A stretch of 64,000 bases of DNA from Albibacillus kandeliae. Lineage in GTDB: Bacteria; Pseudomonadota; Alphaproteobacteria; Rhodobacterales; Rhodobacteraceae. Under the pieces are notes generated by a model, which ran no database searches, was not told where the DNA came from, and saw nothing but the letters and a program-made list of their open reading frames with translations. Both the position numbers and the translations under genes were made by a program. The stretch is from positions 186,001-250,000 of the forward strand of contig NZ_QEHM01000004.1 in assembly GCF_003116585.1 (NCBI RefSeq), in the 5' to 3' direction. Positions 36,161 through 44,536 of this stretch are shown here, in pieces (within the stretch, counting starts at the first letter, position 1; every line of letters begins with the position of its first letter).

Positions 36161-37069
36161 TCAATCTCTGGCGCGGGCGCCCCTGGGGCCCGCCGACCGG
36201 GCAATGTCGAGGAAGGCCTGCGCCGCCGGAGACAGCTCGTGCCCATCGCGGCTGTACTGCAGGAAGGTCCGGCGCGAGGCCGGTCCTTCGAAATCGAGGA
36301 ACCGCACACCAAAGGTCTCTTCGAACAGGCTGGCATAGCCCGGCGCCACGGTCATGAACTCGGCCGTCGCCACCAGCGCCAGCGCGGTCGTCATCCCCCG
36401 CACCCGCATGTCCTGCTGCCCGAATTCCTGATGCTGGGTCAGAATCGTGCGCACCAGCAGGTTGCTGAAATCGTCCGAGTAGTGGATCCACCGCGCCTGC
36501 CCCAGCTCCTCCAGCCCCGGCGCGCGGTCGTGGCGGGCATGTTCGGACTGGCTCGAGACGACCACCTGCATCGGAACGTTCCACATGAACGATCCGGCGA
36601 CCCCGTTCGCCAGCGGCCGCTCCGGCCCGATGCCGATCTCGGCATCGCCATCCGCCACAGCCTGCACCACGCGGTCGCCGGTGGTGTCCAGCACGCTGAC
36701 CCCGACATCGGGAAACCGGCTGCGGAACGCGGCCAGCACCGGCGGCAGCCAGCAACAGCCTAGCATCTGCGGCACGGCCATCCGCAGATGCCCCCGCCGC
36801 AGCGAGCGCAGGTCGGCGGCCCCGTCGGTGATGTTCTGCAAGTCGGCCAGCACGCGCAGCACGGTCGGCCGTATCTGGATACCGAACTCGGTCAGCCGCG
36901 CCCCCCGCCCTGTGCGCACGAAGAGGGGGATGCCCAGCTCTTCCTCCAGCTGCCGGATCAGCATGCTGACCGCCGACTGGGTCAGGTTCAGCCGTTCCGC
37001 CGCCCCGGTGAAACTCGCGGCCTCGGCGACTTCCTGAAAGGCGCGGATCTGTCTGACGGACAGTGTCAT
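36161..37069 (-). CDS. LysR-family transcriptional regulator
   Basis: The 302-residue protein has the LysR helix-turn-helix at the start (SVRQIRAFQEVAEAASFTGA, LTQSAVSMLIRQLEEELG) and the effector-binding domain behind it. The ATG at 37069 has an AAGG sequence 7 bases upstream; TTG and CTG codons just before it are less likely starts. It is divergent from the D-amino-acid dehydrogenase-like gene and the TctCBA genes that follow, which are its probable targets. It is convergent with the second hemophore gene; a perfect GC palindrome at 36145-36162 spans the end of its reading frame. Confidence 0.92.
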   Translation of the reverse strand: MTLSVRQIRAFQEVAEAASFTGAAERLNLTQSAVSMLIRQLEEELGIPLFVRTGRGARLTEFGIQIRPTVLRVLADLQNITDGAADLRSLRRGHLRMAVPQMLGCCWLPPVLAAFRSRFPDVGVSVLDTTGDRVVQAVADGDAEIGIGPERPLANGVAGSFMWNVPMQVVVSSQSEHARHDRAPGLEELGQARWIHYSDDFSNLLVRTILTQHQEFGQQDMRVRGMTTALALVATAEFMTVAPGYASLFEETFGVRFLDFEGPASRRTFLQYSRDGHELSPAAQAFLDIARSAGPRGARARD

Positions 37070-37176
37070 CAGCAAACCTTATGACTCGGTAAGATCATTT
37101 CGTTTGTATTAACCTTTCATGCATTAAACAATCCTCGTGATCCCTCCCACGAACGGCCGCGAGACCTGCCCCAGCA

Positions 37177-38430
37177 ATGCACATCGGAATAATCGGAACC
37201 GGAATCGTCGGCGTCACCACCGCTGGCTGGCTCCAGCGCGACGGCCACCGGGTGACCTTCATCGACCCGAAGGAGGCCGGCGAGGCCTGTTCCTTCGGCA
37301 ATGCCGGCTCGCTCTCCCCCAGCGCCGTGCTTCCGGTCGCGATGCCCGGCATGTGGAAGAAGGTGCCCAAGTGGCTGCTGGACCCGGACGGCCCGCTGGT
37401 CATCCGCACCCACTACCTCCCGACCGTCCTGCCCTGGCTGATGCAGTTCCTGCGCTACGCCAACGAAAAGGAGGTCACGCGGATCGCCACCGCCATGCGC
37501 GGCCTGCTGCTGCCGGTCTTCGACGCCTACCTGCCGCTGCTGCAACGCGCGGGCGCGACCAGCCTGATGCGCCGCGACGGCTGCCTCTACGTCTATTCCT
37601 CGCGCCAGTCCGCCCAGCGCTGGTCCTGGGGCGCGAACCTGCGCCGCAGTCTCGGGGTCGAGATGGAGGAACTCGACAGCGAAGCACTGTGGGAGATGGA
37701 GCCCGACCTGCGCGGCCTCTTCGGCTTCGGACAATTCGCGCCCGAGAACGGCTCGACCCCTGACCCCTCGGGCCTCGTCAAGGCGATCTACCGGCAGGCG
37801 ATGGAGGACGGCGCAAGCCACCTGCGCGCCTCGGTCACCGGCTTTCGCCGCAAGGGCGGGCGCATCGACGCCATCGAAACCGACGGCGGCCCCGATCTCG
37901 ACGTCGATGGCGTCGTCGTCGCGGCGGGCGCATGGTCTGGCGCGCTGGCGCGGATGCTCGGCACCCGCGTCCCGCTCGAATCCCAGCGCGGCTACCATGT
38001 CACGGTGCGCAATCCCGGCGTTTCGCTTGGCCGCAACGTGATGGCGGTCGAGCAGAACATCATGGTCAACCCGATGTCGATGGGCCTGCGGCTGGCAGGC
38101 ACCGTGGAACTCGCCGGGCTCAAGGCCCCGCCGAACTACCGCCGCGCCGAGTCGCTGCTCTCGGTTGGCAAGACCATGTTCCCCAAGCTCAACGGGGCCG
38201 ACTACTCGGCCTGGATGGGCCACCGCCCCTGCATGCCCGACTCGATGCCGGTGATCGGCGCCGCCCCCGGCGTCGAAAACGCCTGGCTCGGCTTCGGCCA
38301 CGGCCACGTGGGCATGTGCGGGGGCGCCACCACCGGCCGCGAGATCGCCAACCTGGTTGCCGGACGTGCGCCGCTGGTCGATCTCGCGCCATTCCGCCCC
38401 GACCGCTTCCGATTTGGCCGCGCCGCGTAA
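37177..38430 (+). CDS. FAD-dependent D-amino-acid dehydrogenase-like enzyme
   Basis: The 417-residue protein is a DAO-family flavoenzyme. It begins with the FAD-binding motif HIGIIGTGIVGVTTAGWL, has the second nucleotide segment GVVVAAGAWSGALARML in the middle, and ends with the family block LGFGHGHVGMCGGATTGREIA. The closest well-known relative is DadA, which oxidises D-amino acids to keto acids. The gene is followed by genes for a tripartite tricarboxylate-type transporter, so its substrate may be taken up by that system. The LysR gene upstream, on the other strand, probably controls it. No alr (alanine racemase) gene is adjacent, unlike classic dad operons. Confidence 0.85.
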   Translation: MHIGIIGTGIVGVTTAGWLQRDGHRVTFIDPKEAGEACSFGNAGSLSPSAVLPVAMPGMWKKVPKWLLDPDGPLVIRTHYLPTVLPWLMQFLRYANEKEVTRIATAMRGLLLPVFDAYLPLLQRAGATSLMRRDGCLYVYSSRQSAQRWSWGANLRRSLGVEMEELDSEALWEMEPDLRGLFGFGQFAPENGSTPDPSGLVKAIYRQAMEDGASHLRASVTGFRRKGGRIDAIETDGGPDLDVDGVVVAAGAWSGALARMLGTRVPLESQRGYHVTVRNPGVSLGRNVMAVEQNIMVNPMSMGLRLAGTVELAGLKAPPNYRRAESLLSVGKTMFPKLNGADYSAWMGHRPCMPDSMPVIGAAPGVENAWLGFGHGHVGMCGGATTGREIANLVAGRAPLVDLAPFRPDRFRFGRAA

Positions 38431-38517
38431 GGTGCGGCTACCGCTGACGACCCAAAGACCATAGTGGTCCGCAACAAGGACCAGCATGACCAACAGGAGA
38501 GAAAAGGAGACTTGCAA

Positions 38518-39495
38518 ATGCGCAACCTGATCAAGGGCTTCGGCCTTGGCGCGCTCGCCCTGGCAGCCACGTTCGCCGGCCCCGCCGCACAGGCCCAGGG
38601 TTACCCCGAGAAACCGATCACCATCGTCGTGCCCTTCCCGCCGGGCGGCTCCACCGACCTGCTGGCGCGCAAGATCGGCGAGGCCATCTCGGGCCCGCTG
38701 GGCCAGCCCGTCGTAGTCGAGAACCGCGGCGGCGCGGGCGGCACCGTGGGCGCCAACTACGTCGCCCAGTCCGACCCCGACGGCTATACCCTGCTGATGG
38801 GCGTCACCGGCTCGAACGCCATCAGCGCCGCGCTGCGCGACGACCTGCCCTACAGCCCGACCGAGGACTTCGACCCGGTCAGCATCGTGATCTCCTCGCC
38901 GCTGGTCCTCGTGGTGAACTCAGAGAGCCCCTACACCTCGGTCGAGGACGTCATCGCCTACGCCAAGGAAAACCCCGAGACCTTCACCCACGGCACCCCG
39001 GGCGTCGGCACCTCGATGCACATGGCGGCCGAGCTCTTCGGTCTCGAATCCGGCACCAAGCTGGTGCACGTCCCCTACAAGGGCAGCGCCGCGGCCCTGC
39101 AGGACCTGCTGGGCGGCCAGATCGACTCCATGTTCGGCGACATCCTCGTGACCTCGGAATACGTCAAGGCCGGGCGGCTCCGTCCGCTGGCGGTGACCGG
39201 AACCAAGGAGCACTACCTGCTCGAAGGCGTGCCGACGATGGCCGAAGCCGGGCTGACCAATTACGCCGCCTTCTCGTGGCAGGGCATCTTCGCCCCGGCG
39301 GGCACCCCGCCCGAGGTGCTCGACAAGCTCTACGGCGCCATCTCCGACGCGGTGGCCAGCGATGACCTTCAGGCCCTGTTCAAGGAGCGCGGCTTCCTCG
39401 TCGAGGGTATGCCGCCCGCCGAGTCCAAGACCTTCATCGCCTCCGAAGTCGAGAAGTGGACGAAAGTCGTGGATGCAGCAGGTCTGAAGAACTAA
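38518..39495 (+). CDS. tctC: Tripartite tricarboxylate transporter substrate-binding protein (TctC/Bug)
   Basis: The 325-residue periplasmic protein has a signal peptide (GLGALALAATFAGPAAQAQ, cut near residue 26) and the Bug-family start YPEKPITIVVPFPPGGSTD, where a backbone loop binds carboxylates. AAGYV-like motifs follow (DPDGYTLLMG). The ATG at 38518 has AAGGAGA upstream. It captures a carboxylate or related anion and delivers it to the TctAB membrane part. It is the first of three transporter genes and lies 87 bases after the dehydrogenase gene. Confidence 0.93.
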   Translation: MRNLIKGFGLGALALAATFAGPAAQAQGYPEKPITIVVPFPPGGSTDLLARKIGEAISGPLGQPVVVENRGGAGGTVGANYVAQSDPDGYTLLMGVTGSNAISAALRDDLPYSPTEDFDPVSIVISSPLVLVVNSESPYTSVEDVIAYAKENPETFTHGTPGVGTSMHMAAELFGLESGTKLVHVPYKGSAAALQDLLGGQIDSMFGDILVTSEYVKAGRLRPLAVTGTKEHYLLEGVPTMAEAGLTNYAAFSWQGIFAPAGTPPEVLDKLYGAISDAVASDDLQALFKERGFLVEGMPPAESKTFIASEVEKWTKVVDAAGLKN

Positions 39496-39525
39496 CCTGC
39501 CCGCCACAGCGGGCCGGCGTCCCCC

Positions 39526-40023
39526 ATGCGCCGGCCCATGCCGTCCCCCGTCCTGCCCGTTCCGGAGCGGAAATTGCCCAAGCCCTCCCTCACCCGATAC
39601 CTCCCCGGTCTCACCGTCGTCGCCTTTGGCCTCGCCATGGCCTCGGTCGCCGTCACCTACCCGCTGGGGTCGCTGCTGCGGCCCGGACCGGGCTTCTTCC
39701 CCCTCGTGATCGCCCTGATCCTCGCGGCCCTCGGCGTCGGCGTGATGGTCGAGGCCCGCGCCGCCCTGCCCCCCGAGGATCGTGAGCCCTTCGCATGGCG
39801 CGCCGTGCTCTGCACTTCCGCCGGCATCCTGCTCTTCGCGTTCCTCGTCGAACGCATCGGCTACGTTCCGGCCTCGCTCCTGCTGATCGGCACCGCCGCC
39901 CTCGGAGAGCGCGACAACGACTGGATCATGATGGCGGTCGTCGCGGCCTTCATGGCGTTCTTCGGCACCGCCGTCTTCATCTGGGGCCTCGGCCTTCCCA
40001 TTCGCGCGTTCGGAGCCTCCTGA
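39526..40023 (+). CDS. tctB: Tripartite tricarboxylate transporter small subunit (TctB)
   Basis: The 165-residue protein has four membrane helices (near PGLTVVAFGLAMASVAV, FFPLVIALILAALGVGV, VLCTSAGILLFAFLV, and MMAVVAAFMAFFGTAVFIW), as in TctB. The exact start is uncertain: ATGs at 39526 and 39538 and a TTG at 39574 with GGAGCGGAAA in front are all in frame, and the TTG gives the more usual short N-terminus. Its stop overlaps the start of tctA by one base (TGATG). Confidence 0.88.
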   Translation: MRRPMPSPVLPVPERKLPKPSLTRYLPGLTVVAFGLAMASVAVTYPLGSLLRPGPGFFPLVIALILAALGVGVMVEARAALPPEDREPFAWRAVLCTSAGILLFAFLVERIGYVPASLLLIGTAALGERDNDWIMMAVVAAFMAFFGTAVFIWGLGLPIRAFGAS

Positions 40024-41537
40024 TGGACCTTTGGCACGGCATCCAGATCGGCCTTCAGACGGCCCTCAGCTGGCACACCCTGATGTTCTGCTTCATCGGC
40101 GTGACCGTTGGCACCTTCGTCGGCGTGCTGCCCGGGATCGGCGCCCTGGCCGCCATCTCGCTGGCGCTGCCGCTGACCTACTACATCGACCCGACCGATG
40201 CGCTGATCATGCTCGCGGGCATCTTCTACGGCGCCCAGTACGGCGGCTCCACCGCCTCGATCCTGCTGAACCTGCCCGGCACCGCCACGGCGGCCATCAC
40301 CTGTCTCGACGGCTACCCGCTGGCGCAGCAGGGCAAGGCCCCGCTCGCGCTCTTCGTCACCGCCGTCAACAGCTTCGTCGGCTCGTCGCTCGCCATCGTG
40401 CTGGTCATGGGCTTTGCCCCGGTCATTGCCGAGTTCGCGCTCGAATTCGGCTCGGCCGAGTATTTCGCCGTGATCCTGCTCGGCCTCGTCGCCGCCTCCA
40501 CCATGACCCTCGGCTCGCCCTTCAAGGCGCTGGCGATGGTGGTCTTCGGCCTCGCCCTCGGGCAGGTCGGGACGGACATCAACACCGGTCAGTTCCGCTA
40601 TACCTTCGGCATCCTCGAACTGGCCGACGGCTTCAGCCTCGTCGCCGTCGCCATGGGCCTCTTCGGCGTGGCCGAGATCATCGCCAACATCGGCCAGCCG
40701 CAGGGCGTGCTGCACAAGGTCGGCAAGATCCGCTTTGCCGACATGTGGCCCAACCGCTCCGAGTGGAAACAGATCTGGTGGCCCACCCTGCGTGGCACCG
40801 GCATCGGCTCGTTCATCGGCGCGCTGCCCGGCACCGGCCCCGGCATCGCCTCGCTGATGGCCTACGCGGTCGAGAAACGCATCTCCAAGACGCCCGAGCG
40901 CTTCGGCAACGGCGCGCTGGAGGGCATCTCGTCACCCGAGGCCGCCAACAACGCCTCGGTGCAGGCCGCCTTCATTCCCACCCTCAGCCTCGGCATCCCC
41001 GGCGACGCGGTGGTCGCCGTCCTGCTCGGCGCGATGATCCTGCACGGCATCACGCCCGGCCCCAACCTGATCAACGACCAGCCCCAGATGTTCTGGGGTC
41101 TGATCATCAGCTTCTGGGTCGGCAACCTGATGCTGCTGGTGCTGAACATCCCGCTGATCGGGCTCTGGGTAAAGCTGCTGACGATCCCCTACCACCTGCT
41201 CTACCCCGGTGTGCTGATCTTCATCTGCCTCGGCGTCTACTCCGCCGACAACAACGTGTTCGACATCTTCGTGGTGCTCGGCTTCGGGATCATCGGCTAC
41301 GTCATGCGGCGCACCGGCTTCCCGGCAACGCCGGTGCTGCTCGGCTTCATCCTCGGGCCGCTGCTCGAAGAGCACTTCCGTCGCGCCATGCTGCTGTCGA
41401 AGGGAAACATCCTGATCTTCTTCGAACGCCCGATCAGCGCGGTGTTCATGGTGATCAGCCTGATCTTCCTCGCCTCGGTCTTCCTGCCCGGCCTGCGGGC
41501 GCGGCTGTCGAGGGGGCGGGCCAGCACGGCGGACTGA
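40023..41537 (+). CDS. tctA: Tripartite tricarboxylate transporter large subunit (TctA)
   Basis: The 504-residue protein has about twelve membrane helices and the TctA hallmarks: GTFVGVLPGIGALAAISLAL near residue 30, GGSTASILLNLPGTATA near 75, and FIGALPGTGPGIASLMAYAV and SSPEAANNAS in the middle. It is the main permease subunit, driving cation-coupled uptake of a carboxylate. It is translated from the TGATG overlap with tctB. Its 3' end faces the acyltransferase gene with a 15-base gap. Confidence 0.95.
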   Translation: MDLWHGIQIGLQTALSWHTLMFCFIGVTVGTFVGVLPGIGALAAISLALPLTYYIDPTDALIMLAGIFYGAQYGGSTASILLNLPGTATAAITCLDGYPLAQQGKAPLALFVTAVNSFVGSSLAIVLVMGFAPVIAEFALEFGSAEYFAVILLGLVAASTMTLGSPFKALAMVVFGLALGQVGTDINTGQFRYTFGILELADGFSLVAVAMGLFGVAEIIANIGQPQGVLHKVGKIRFADMWPNRSEWKQIWWPTLRGTGIGSFIGALPGTGPGIASLMAYAVEKRISKTPERFGNGALEGISSPEAANNASVQAAFIPTLSLGIPGDAVVAVLLGAMILHGITPGPNLINDQPQMFWGLIISFWVGNLMLLVLNIPLIGLWVKLLTIPYHLLYPGVLIFICLGVYSADNNVFDIFVVLGFGIIGYVMRRTGFPATPVLLGFILGPLLEEHFRRAMLLSKGNILIFFERPISAVFMVISLIFLASVFLPGLRARLSRGRASTAD

Positions 41538-41552
41538 CCGCCGTGCGCCTCC

Positions 41553-42467
41553 TCAGTCGGTAAGACCGAGGGTATGTTCACGCAGGTAGGCCATGAACCC
41601 GCGCGGATCGTCCGCGTAGCGGTCGATGGTCTCCTGCGGGATCGGGTCGCCCACGATGGGCCCCTGCGGCTTGTTCAGCGAATGCACGATCTCGTGCAAC
41701 AGCAGCCCCTGCCGCAGCAGCGGCGACACCTGATTGGCGATCTGGTAGGCGCGCGAGTTGGCGCCGGGGAACTTCATCGGCACCACGGTCGCGCCCGAAC
41801 GACGGATCATCTTGGCGGTAAAGACGTTCCACTCGGCCTCGACCGCCGGGCCCCACCAGCCCTTCGAATGCGCCACGACGCCCGAGGGGAACAGCGCGAC
41901 CAGCCCGCCGTCCTTCAGGTGCTGCATGGCCTCCGCCCGCATGGCGACGCCCTTGCGCTGCGCATCCGGGTCGTGCGGGAACGGCACGGGGATCATGAAG
42001 CTGCCGGCCACGTCGTCGATGGCGGTCAGCAGCGAGCGGGTCAGGATCTTGTAGTCCAGCCGCACCCGGCCGATCAGGTCGCCGAAGATCATGCCATCGA
42101 CCATCCCGTGCGGGTGGTTCGCCACGACGATCACCGGGCCTTCCTTCGGAATGCGCGCCAGCTGGTAGTCCGGGGTCGTGAGGTCGATTCCCATCACGTC
42201 CAGACAGGCCCGCCAGAAAGCCTGCCCGCGCGGCGCGCCGCGCTTCTCGAACTTCCGGATCAGGCGGATGATGGTCATCTTGCCCGTCAGCGCCTCGATG
42301 GAGCGGATCACGTTCCGCTTCCAAGGCTCCTCGAAGGTCGATGCATAAGACAGTGTCGCCCGGTCGTAGGTCTTGAACTCGACCAGGTCCTCGCTCTCGG
42401 AACCGGTCAATATGGGTGAGCTGTCATGAAAGCGGTCTACCACAGGGATACCCCATTCCCGTTTCAA
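41553..42467 (-). CDS. Lysophospholipid acyltransferase-family protein
   Basis: The 304-residue protein has the PlsC/OlsA-type catalytic motif in the form VVANHPHGMVDG near residue 117, followed by VALFPSGVVA in the acceptor-binding position. Members move fatty acyl chains from ACP or CoA to lyso-lipids, and in alphaproteobacteria one such enzyme makes ornithine lipids. A hydrophobic region suggests membrane association. It is the last gene behind ptsH with a 23-base gap, a link also seen in related genomes as far as I recall. Its acceptor is unknown. Confidence 0.8.
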   Translation of the reverse strand: MKREWGIPVVDRFHDSSPILTGSESEDLVEFKTYDRATLSYASTFEEPWKRNVIRSIEALTGKMTIIRLIRKFEKRGAPRGQAFWRACLDVMGIDLTTPDYQLARIPKEGPVIVVANHPHGMVDGMIFGDLIGRVRLDYKILTRSLLTAIDDVAGSFMIPVPFPHDPDAQRKGVAMRAEAMQHLKDGGLVALFPSGVVAHSKGWWGPAVEAEWNVFTAKMIRRSGATVVPMKFPGANSRAYQIANQVSPLLRQGLLLHEIVHSLNKPQGPIVGDPIPQETIDRYADDPRGFMAYLREHTLGLTD

Positions 42468-42490
42468 CGCTGTCCGGCCTGCGGGACAGA

Positions 42491-42760
42491 TTACATCCCT
42501 TCGCCGAACCTGTCTGCCACCAAGGCTTCGATGGCACTTGCCAGGGCCTCTGCATCCGGTCCCGACGTTGCCACGTCAATAGAGGTTCCCTTGGACGCTG
42601 CCAACATCAAAAGTCCCATAATGCTGTCGCCGGAGGCGGAAAGCCCGTCCTTCGAGACCTCGGCCTGGGCGTCGAAAGCCTCCACCACCTCGACCAGCTT
42701 GGCAGAGGCGCGGGCGTGGAGACCCTTTTCATTGACGATTTTCAGGGTCTTGTGGGTCAT
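42491..42760 (-). CDS. ptsH: HPr phosphocarrier protein
   Basis: The 89-residue protein is HPr of the phosphotransferase system. The phosphorylated histidine is His15 in EKGLHARAS, and the regulatory serine region is SGDSIMGLLML with Ser47. Its partners in this cluster are an EIIA of the mannose family and an HPr kinase. There are no sugar permease components, so this is a regulatory PTS, as known in many alphaproteobacteria. Confidence 0.95.
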   Translation of the reverse strand: MTHKTLKIVNEKGLHARASAKLVEVVEAFDAQAEVSKDGLSASGDSIMGLLMLAASKGTSIDVATSGPDAEALASAIEALVADRFGEGM

Positions 42761-42785
42761 GTTCAGTCGTTTCTGCTCGGGGAGC

Positions 42786-43178
42786 CTAATCGTGGCTCAC
42801 ATTCTGGGTATTGATGTACTTCTTACCGGCATCCATCGCCGAGCGCACAGCGTCGCCCACCGGCTGCTGGCGGCTTTTCGCCAGCTTGATCAACATGGGA
42901 AGATTGGCCCCGTACAGGATGCGCCTGTCATCGGGGCGGCAGGCCAGCAGGCTCAGGTTCGAGGGCGACCCGCCGAAGAGGTCGGTGACCACCACAACGC
43001 CGTCGCCGCTGTCGACCGCATCCGCGGCCTCGCAGATTTCGCGTTCCTTGGCCGCGCGGTCATGCTCCGGTTCGATCGCGATCGCCACCATGCCGGGCTG
43101 CTTGCCCACCACATGCTCGATGGCGGCCAGGTACTCCTTGGCCAACCCACCATGTGCAACGATAACGATCCCGATCAC
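42786..43178 (-). CDS. PTS EIIA component, mannose/fructose family
   Basis: The 130-residue protein matches EIIA-Man: it begins MIGIVIVAHGGLAKEYL with the phosphorylated His at residue 9, and carries TDLFGGSPSNLSLL. In this setting it accepts phosphate from HPr in a regulatory chain without a sugar permease. Spacing of 25 bases to ptsH and 12 to rapZ indicates one operon. Confidence 0.93.
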   Translation of the reverse strand: MIGIVIVAHGGLAKEYLAAIEHVVGKQPGMVAIAIEPEHDRAAKEREICEAADAVDSGDGVVVVTDLFGGSPSNLSLLACRPDDRRILYGANLPMLIKLAKSRQQPVGDAVRSAMDAGKKYINTQNVSHD

Positions 43179-43190
43179 GGCCTGCTCTCA

Positions 43191-44066
43191 TCAACCACGT
43201 GGAGCTTTCAGCTCGCGATGCCTAATTGACACTTGCTGACCATCCTCCGCAAGGGCCTTGGCCAGGGTTTCTGCAAGTGCAACAGACCTGTGTTGCCCGC
43301 CGGTACACCCGAAGGCGATCGACAGGTGCGACTTTCCCTCGTCGACATAAGCCGGCAGCAGGAAACGGATCAGATCCAGCACTTTCTCGTAAAACGGCGG
43401 GAATCGGGGGTCTGCACCGACATAGGCGGCCACCGTCTCGTCCCGTCCATCCAGCGCGCGCAATTCGGGGCGCCAGTAGGGATTGTTCAGGAACCGGCAG
43501 TCGAACACCATGTCGATTCCGCGCGGCAGGCCCCGTTTGTATGAAAACGAATGGAGCGACACCGCCAGCCGTCCGGCCTTGTCCGGCGCGAACCACTGCT
43601 CGATCTCGGCGCGCAGTTCGTGGACGTTCAGCTCCGATGTGTCGATCAGCGTGTCCGCCCGGTCGCGCACCGGTGCCAGCAGGTCGAGTTCGCGGGCGAC
43701 GCCGGTTTCCGGGCTCTCCGCCGGGGCCAGCGGATGGCGGCGCCGGGTCTCGGAGAAGCGGCGCAGCAGCACCTCGGTCTGGCAGTCGAGATAGAGCACC
43801 GTCACGTCGAACTCGGGCCTGCGGCGCAGGGTGTCGATGGCCTCGATCAGCCCGGCGGTCGAAAAGTCGCGGTTGCGCGCGTCGATGCCCAGCGCCAGCG
43901 GGCGGTCGGTCCGCCCGCCTTCCAGCAGGCGCGGCAGCAACCCCAGCGGCAGGTTGTCGATGGCTTCGAACCCGAGGTCTTCGAGAACATGGGTCGCGGT
44001 CGAGCGTCCGGCGCCCGAGGGCCCGGTCACCAGCACGAGTTTCTCCCGGGTGGCTTGCGGCTGCAT
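43191..44066 (-). CDS. rapZ: RapZ-family nucleotide-binding protein
   Basis: The protein (291 residues from 44066) has an N-terminal P-loop that reads GPSGAGRST, with Arg in place of the usual Lys, and the conserved C-terminal domain ending with [15 protein letters not shown]. In enterobacteria RapZ binds small RNAs and adapts RNase E; in alphaproteobacteria the role is less clear but the gene is regularly found with hprK and ptsH. The start at 44066 overlaps the hprK stop by one base (TGATG); an ATG at 44081 would add five residues. Confidence 0.9.
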   Translation of the reverse strand: MQPQATREKLVLVTGPSGAGRSTATHVLEDLGFEAIDNLPLGLLPRLLEGGRTDRPLALGIDARNRDFSTAGLIEAIDTLRRRPEFDVTVLYLDCQTEVLLRRFSETRRRHPLAPAESPETGVARELDLLAPVRDRADTLIDTSELNVHELRAEIEQWFAPDKAGRLAVSLHSFSYKRGLPRGIDMVFDCRFLNNPYWRPELRALDGRDETVAAYVGADPRFPPFYEKVLDLIRFLLPAYVDEGKSHLSIAFGCTGGQHRSVALAETLAKALAEDGQQVSIRHRELKAPRG

Positions 44067-44494
44067 CACGTGTCTTCCCATCTGCCGGCCTTCAGATACT
44101 GAAGGACGGCATAGGGAAAATGGGGGCCATCCACCCGCAGAAGCAAGGGGATAGGGTGCCCGGCGAGATCAAAATTTCGCGCTTGCGGCATCCGGGCCGT
44201 CTCGGTCCGGTCAAGATCCACCGCCAGCACCACCCGCGCCGGCCCGGCGGGAGCTGCGTTCAGCAGACCGATCCCGCGCGCCTCGATCACGCCCCGGATC
44301 GGCTCCGGGGCATCGGCGACGGGCGCCTCGCCCTCGCTCCGGATCACCACCCGGTCGTCCGCGACAAGGCCACAGCCAAGCCCCATCAGCGCAAGGGCCA
44401 GGCCCGACTTGCCGCTGCCGCTGGCCCCCATGATCAGCACCGCGCGCCCGCCAAGGGCGACACAGCTCGCATGAAGGATGGTCTCGCGCGTCAT
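44066..44494 (-). CDS. hprK: HPr kinase/phosphorylase, short alphaproteobacterial form
   Basis: The 142-residue protein matches only the C-terminal kinase domain of HprK. The P-loop is [16 protein letters not shown] near residue 22, and [12 protein letters not shown] follows. The N-terminal domain of the Gram-positive enzyme (about 130 residues) is absent, which is normal for alphaproteobacteria. It phosphorylates and dephosphorylates the regulatory serine of HPr. It lies between the ChvG sensor gene and rapZ, in one operon. Confidence 0.9.
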   Translation of the reverse strand: MTRETILHASCVALGGRAVLIMGASGSGKSGLALALMGLGCGLVADDRVVIRSEGEAPVADAPEPIRGVIEARGIGLLNAAPAGPARVVLAVDLDRTETARMPQARNFDLAGHPIPLLLRVDGPHFPYAVLQYLKAGRWEDT

Positions 44495-44536
44495 GATCGG
44501 CTGCGGGGTCCGCTCCGGCGGGCCCCTGCGCTCCTG

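Noticed and set aside
36145-36162. Perfect GC palindrome at the end of the second hemophore gene as a terminator
   Set aside because: It can form a stem but has almost no loop and no T tract, and it runs into the LysR coding end; evidence is too weak to list.
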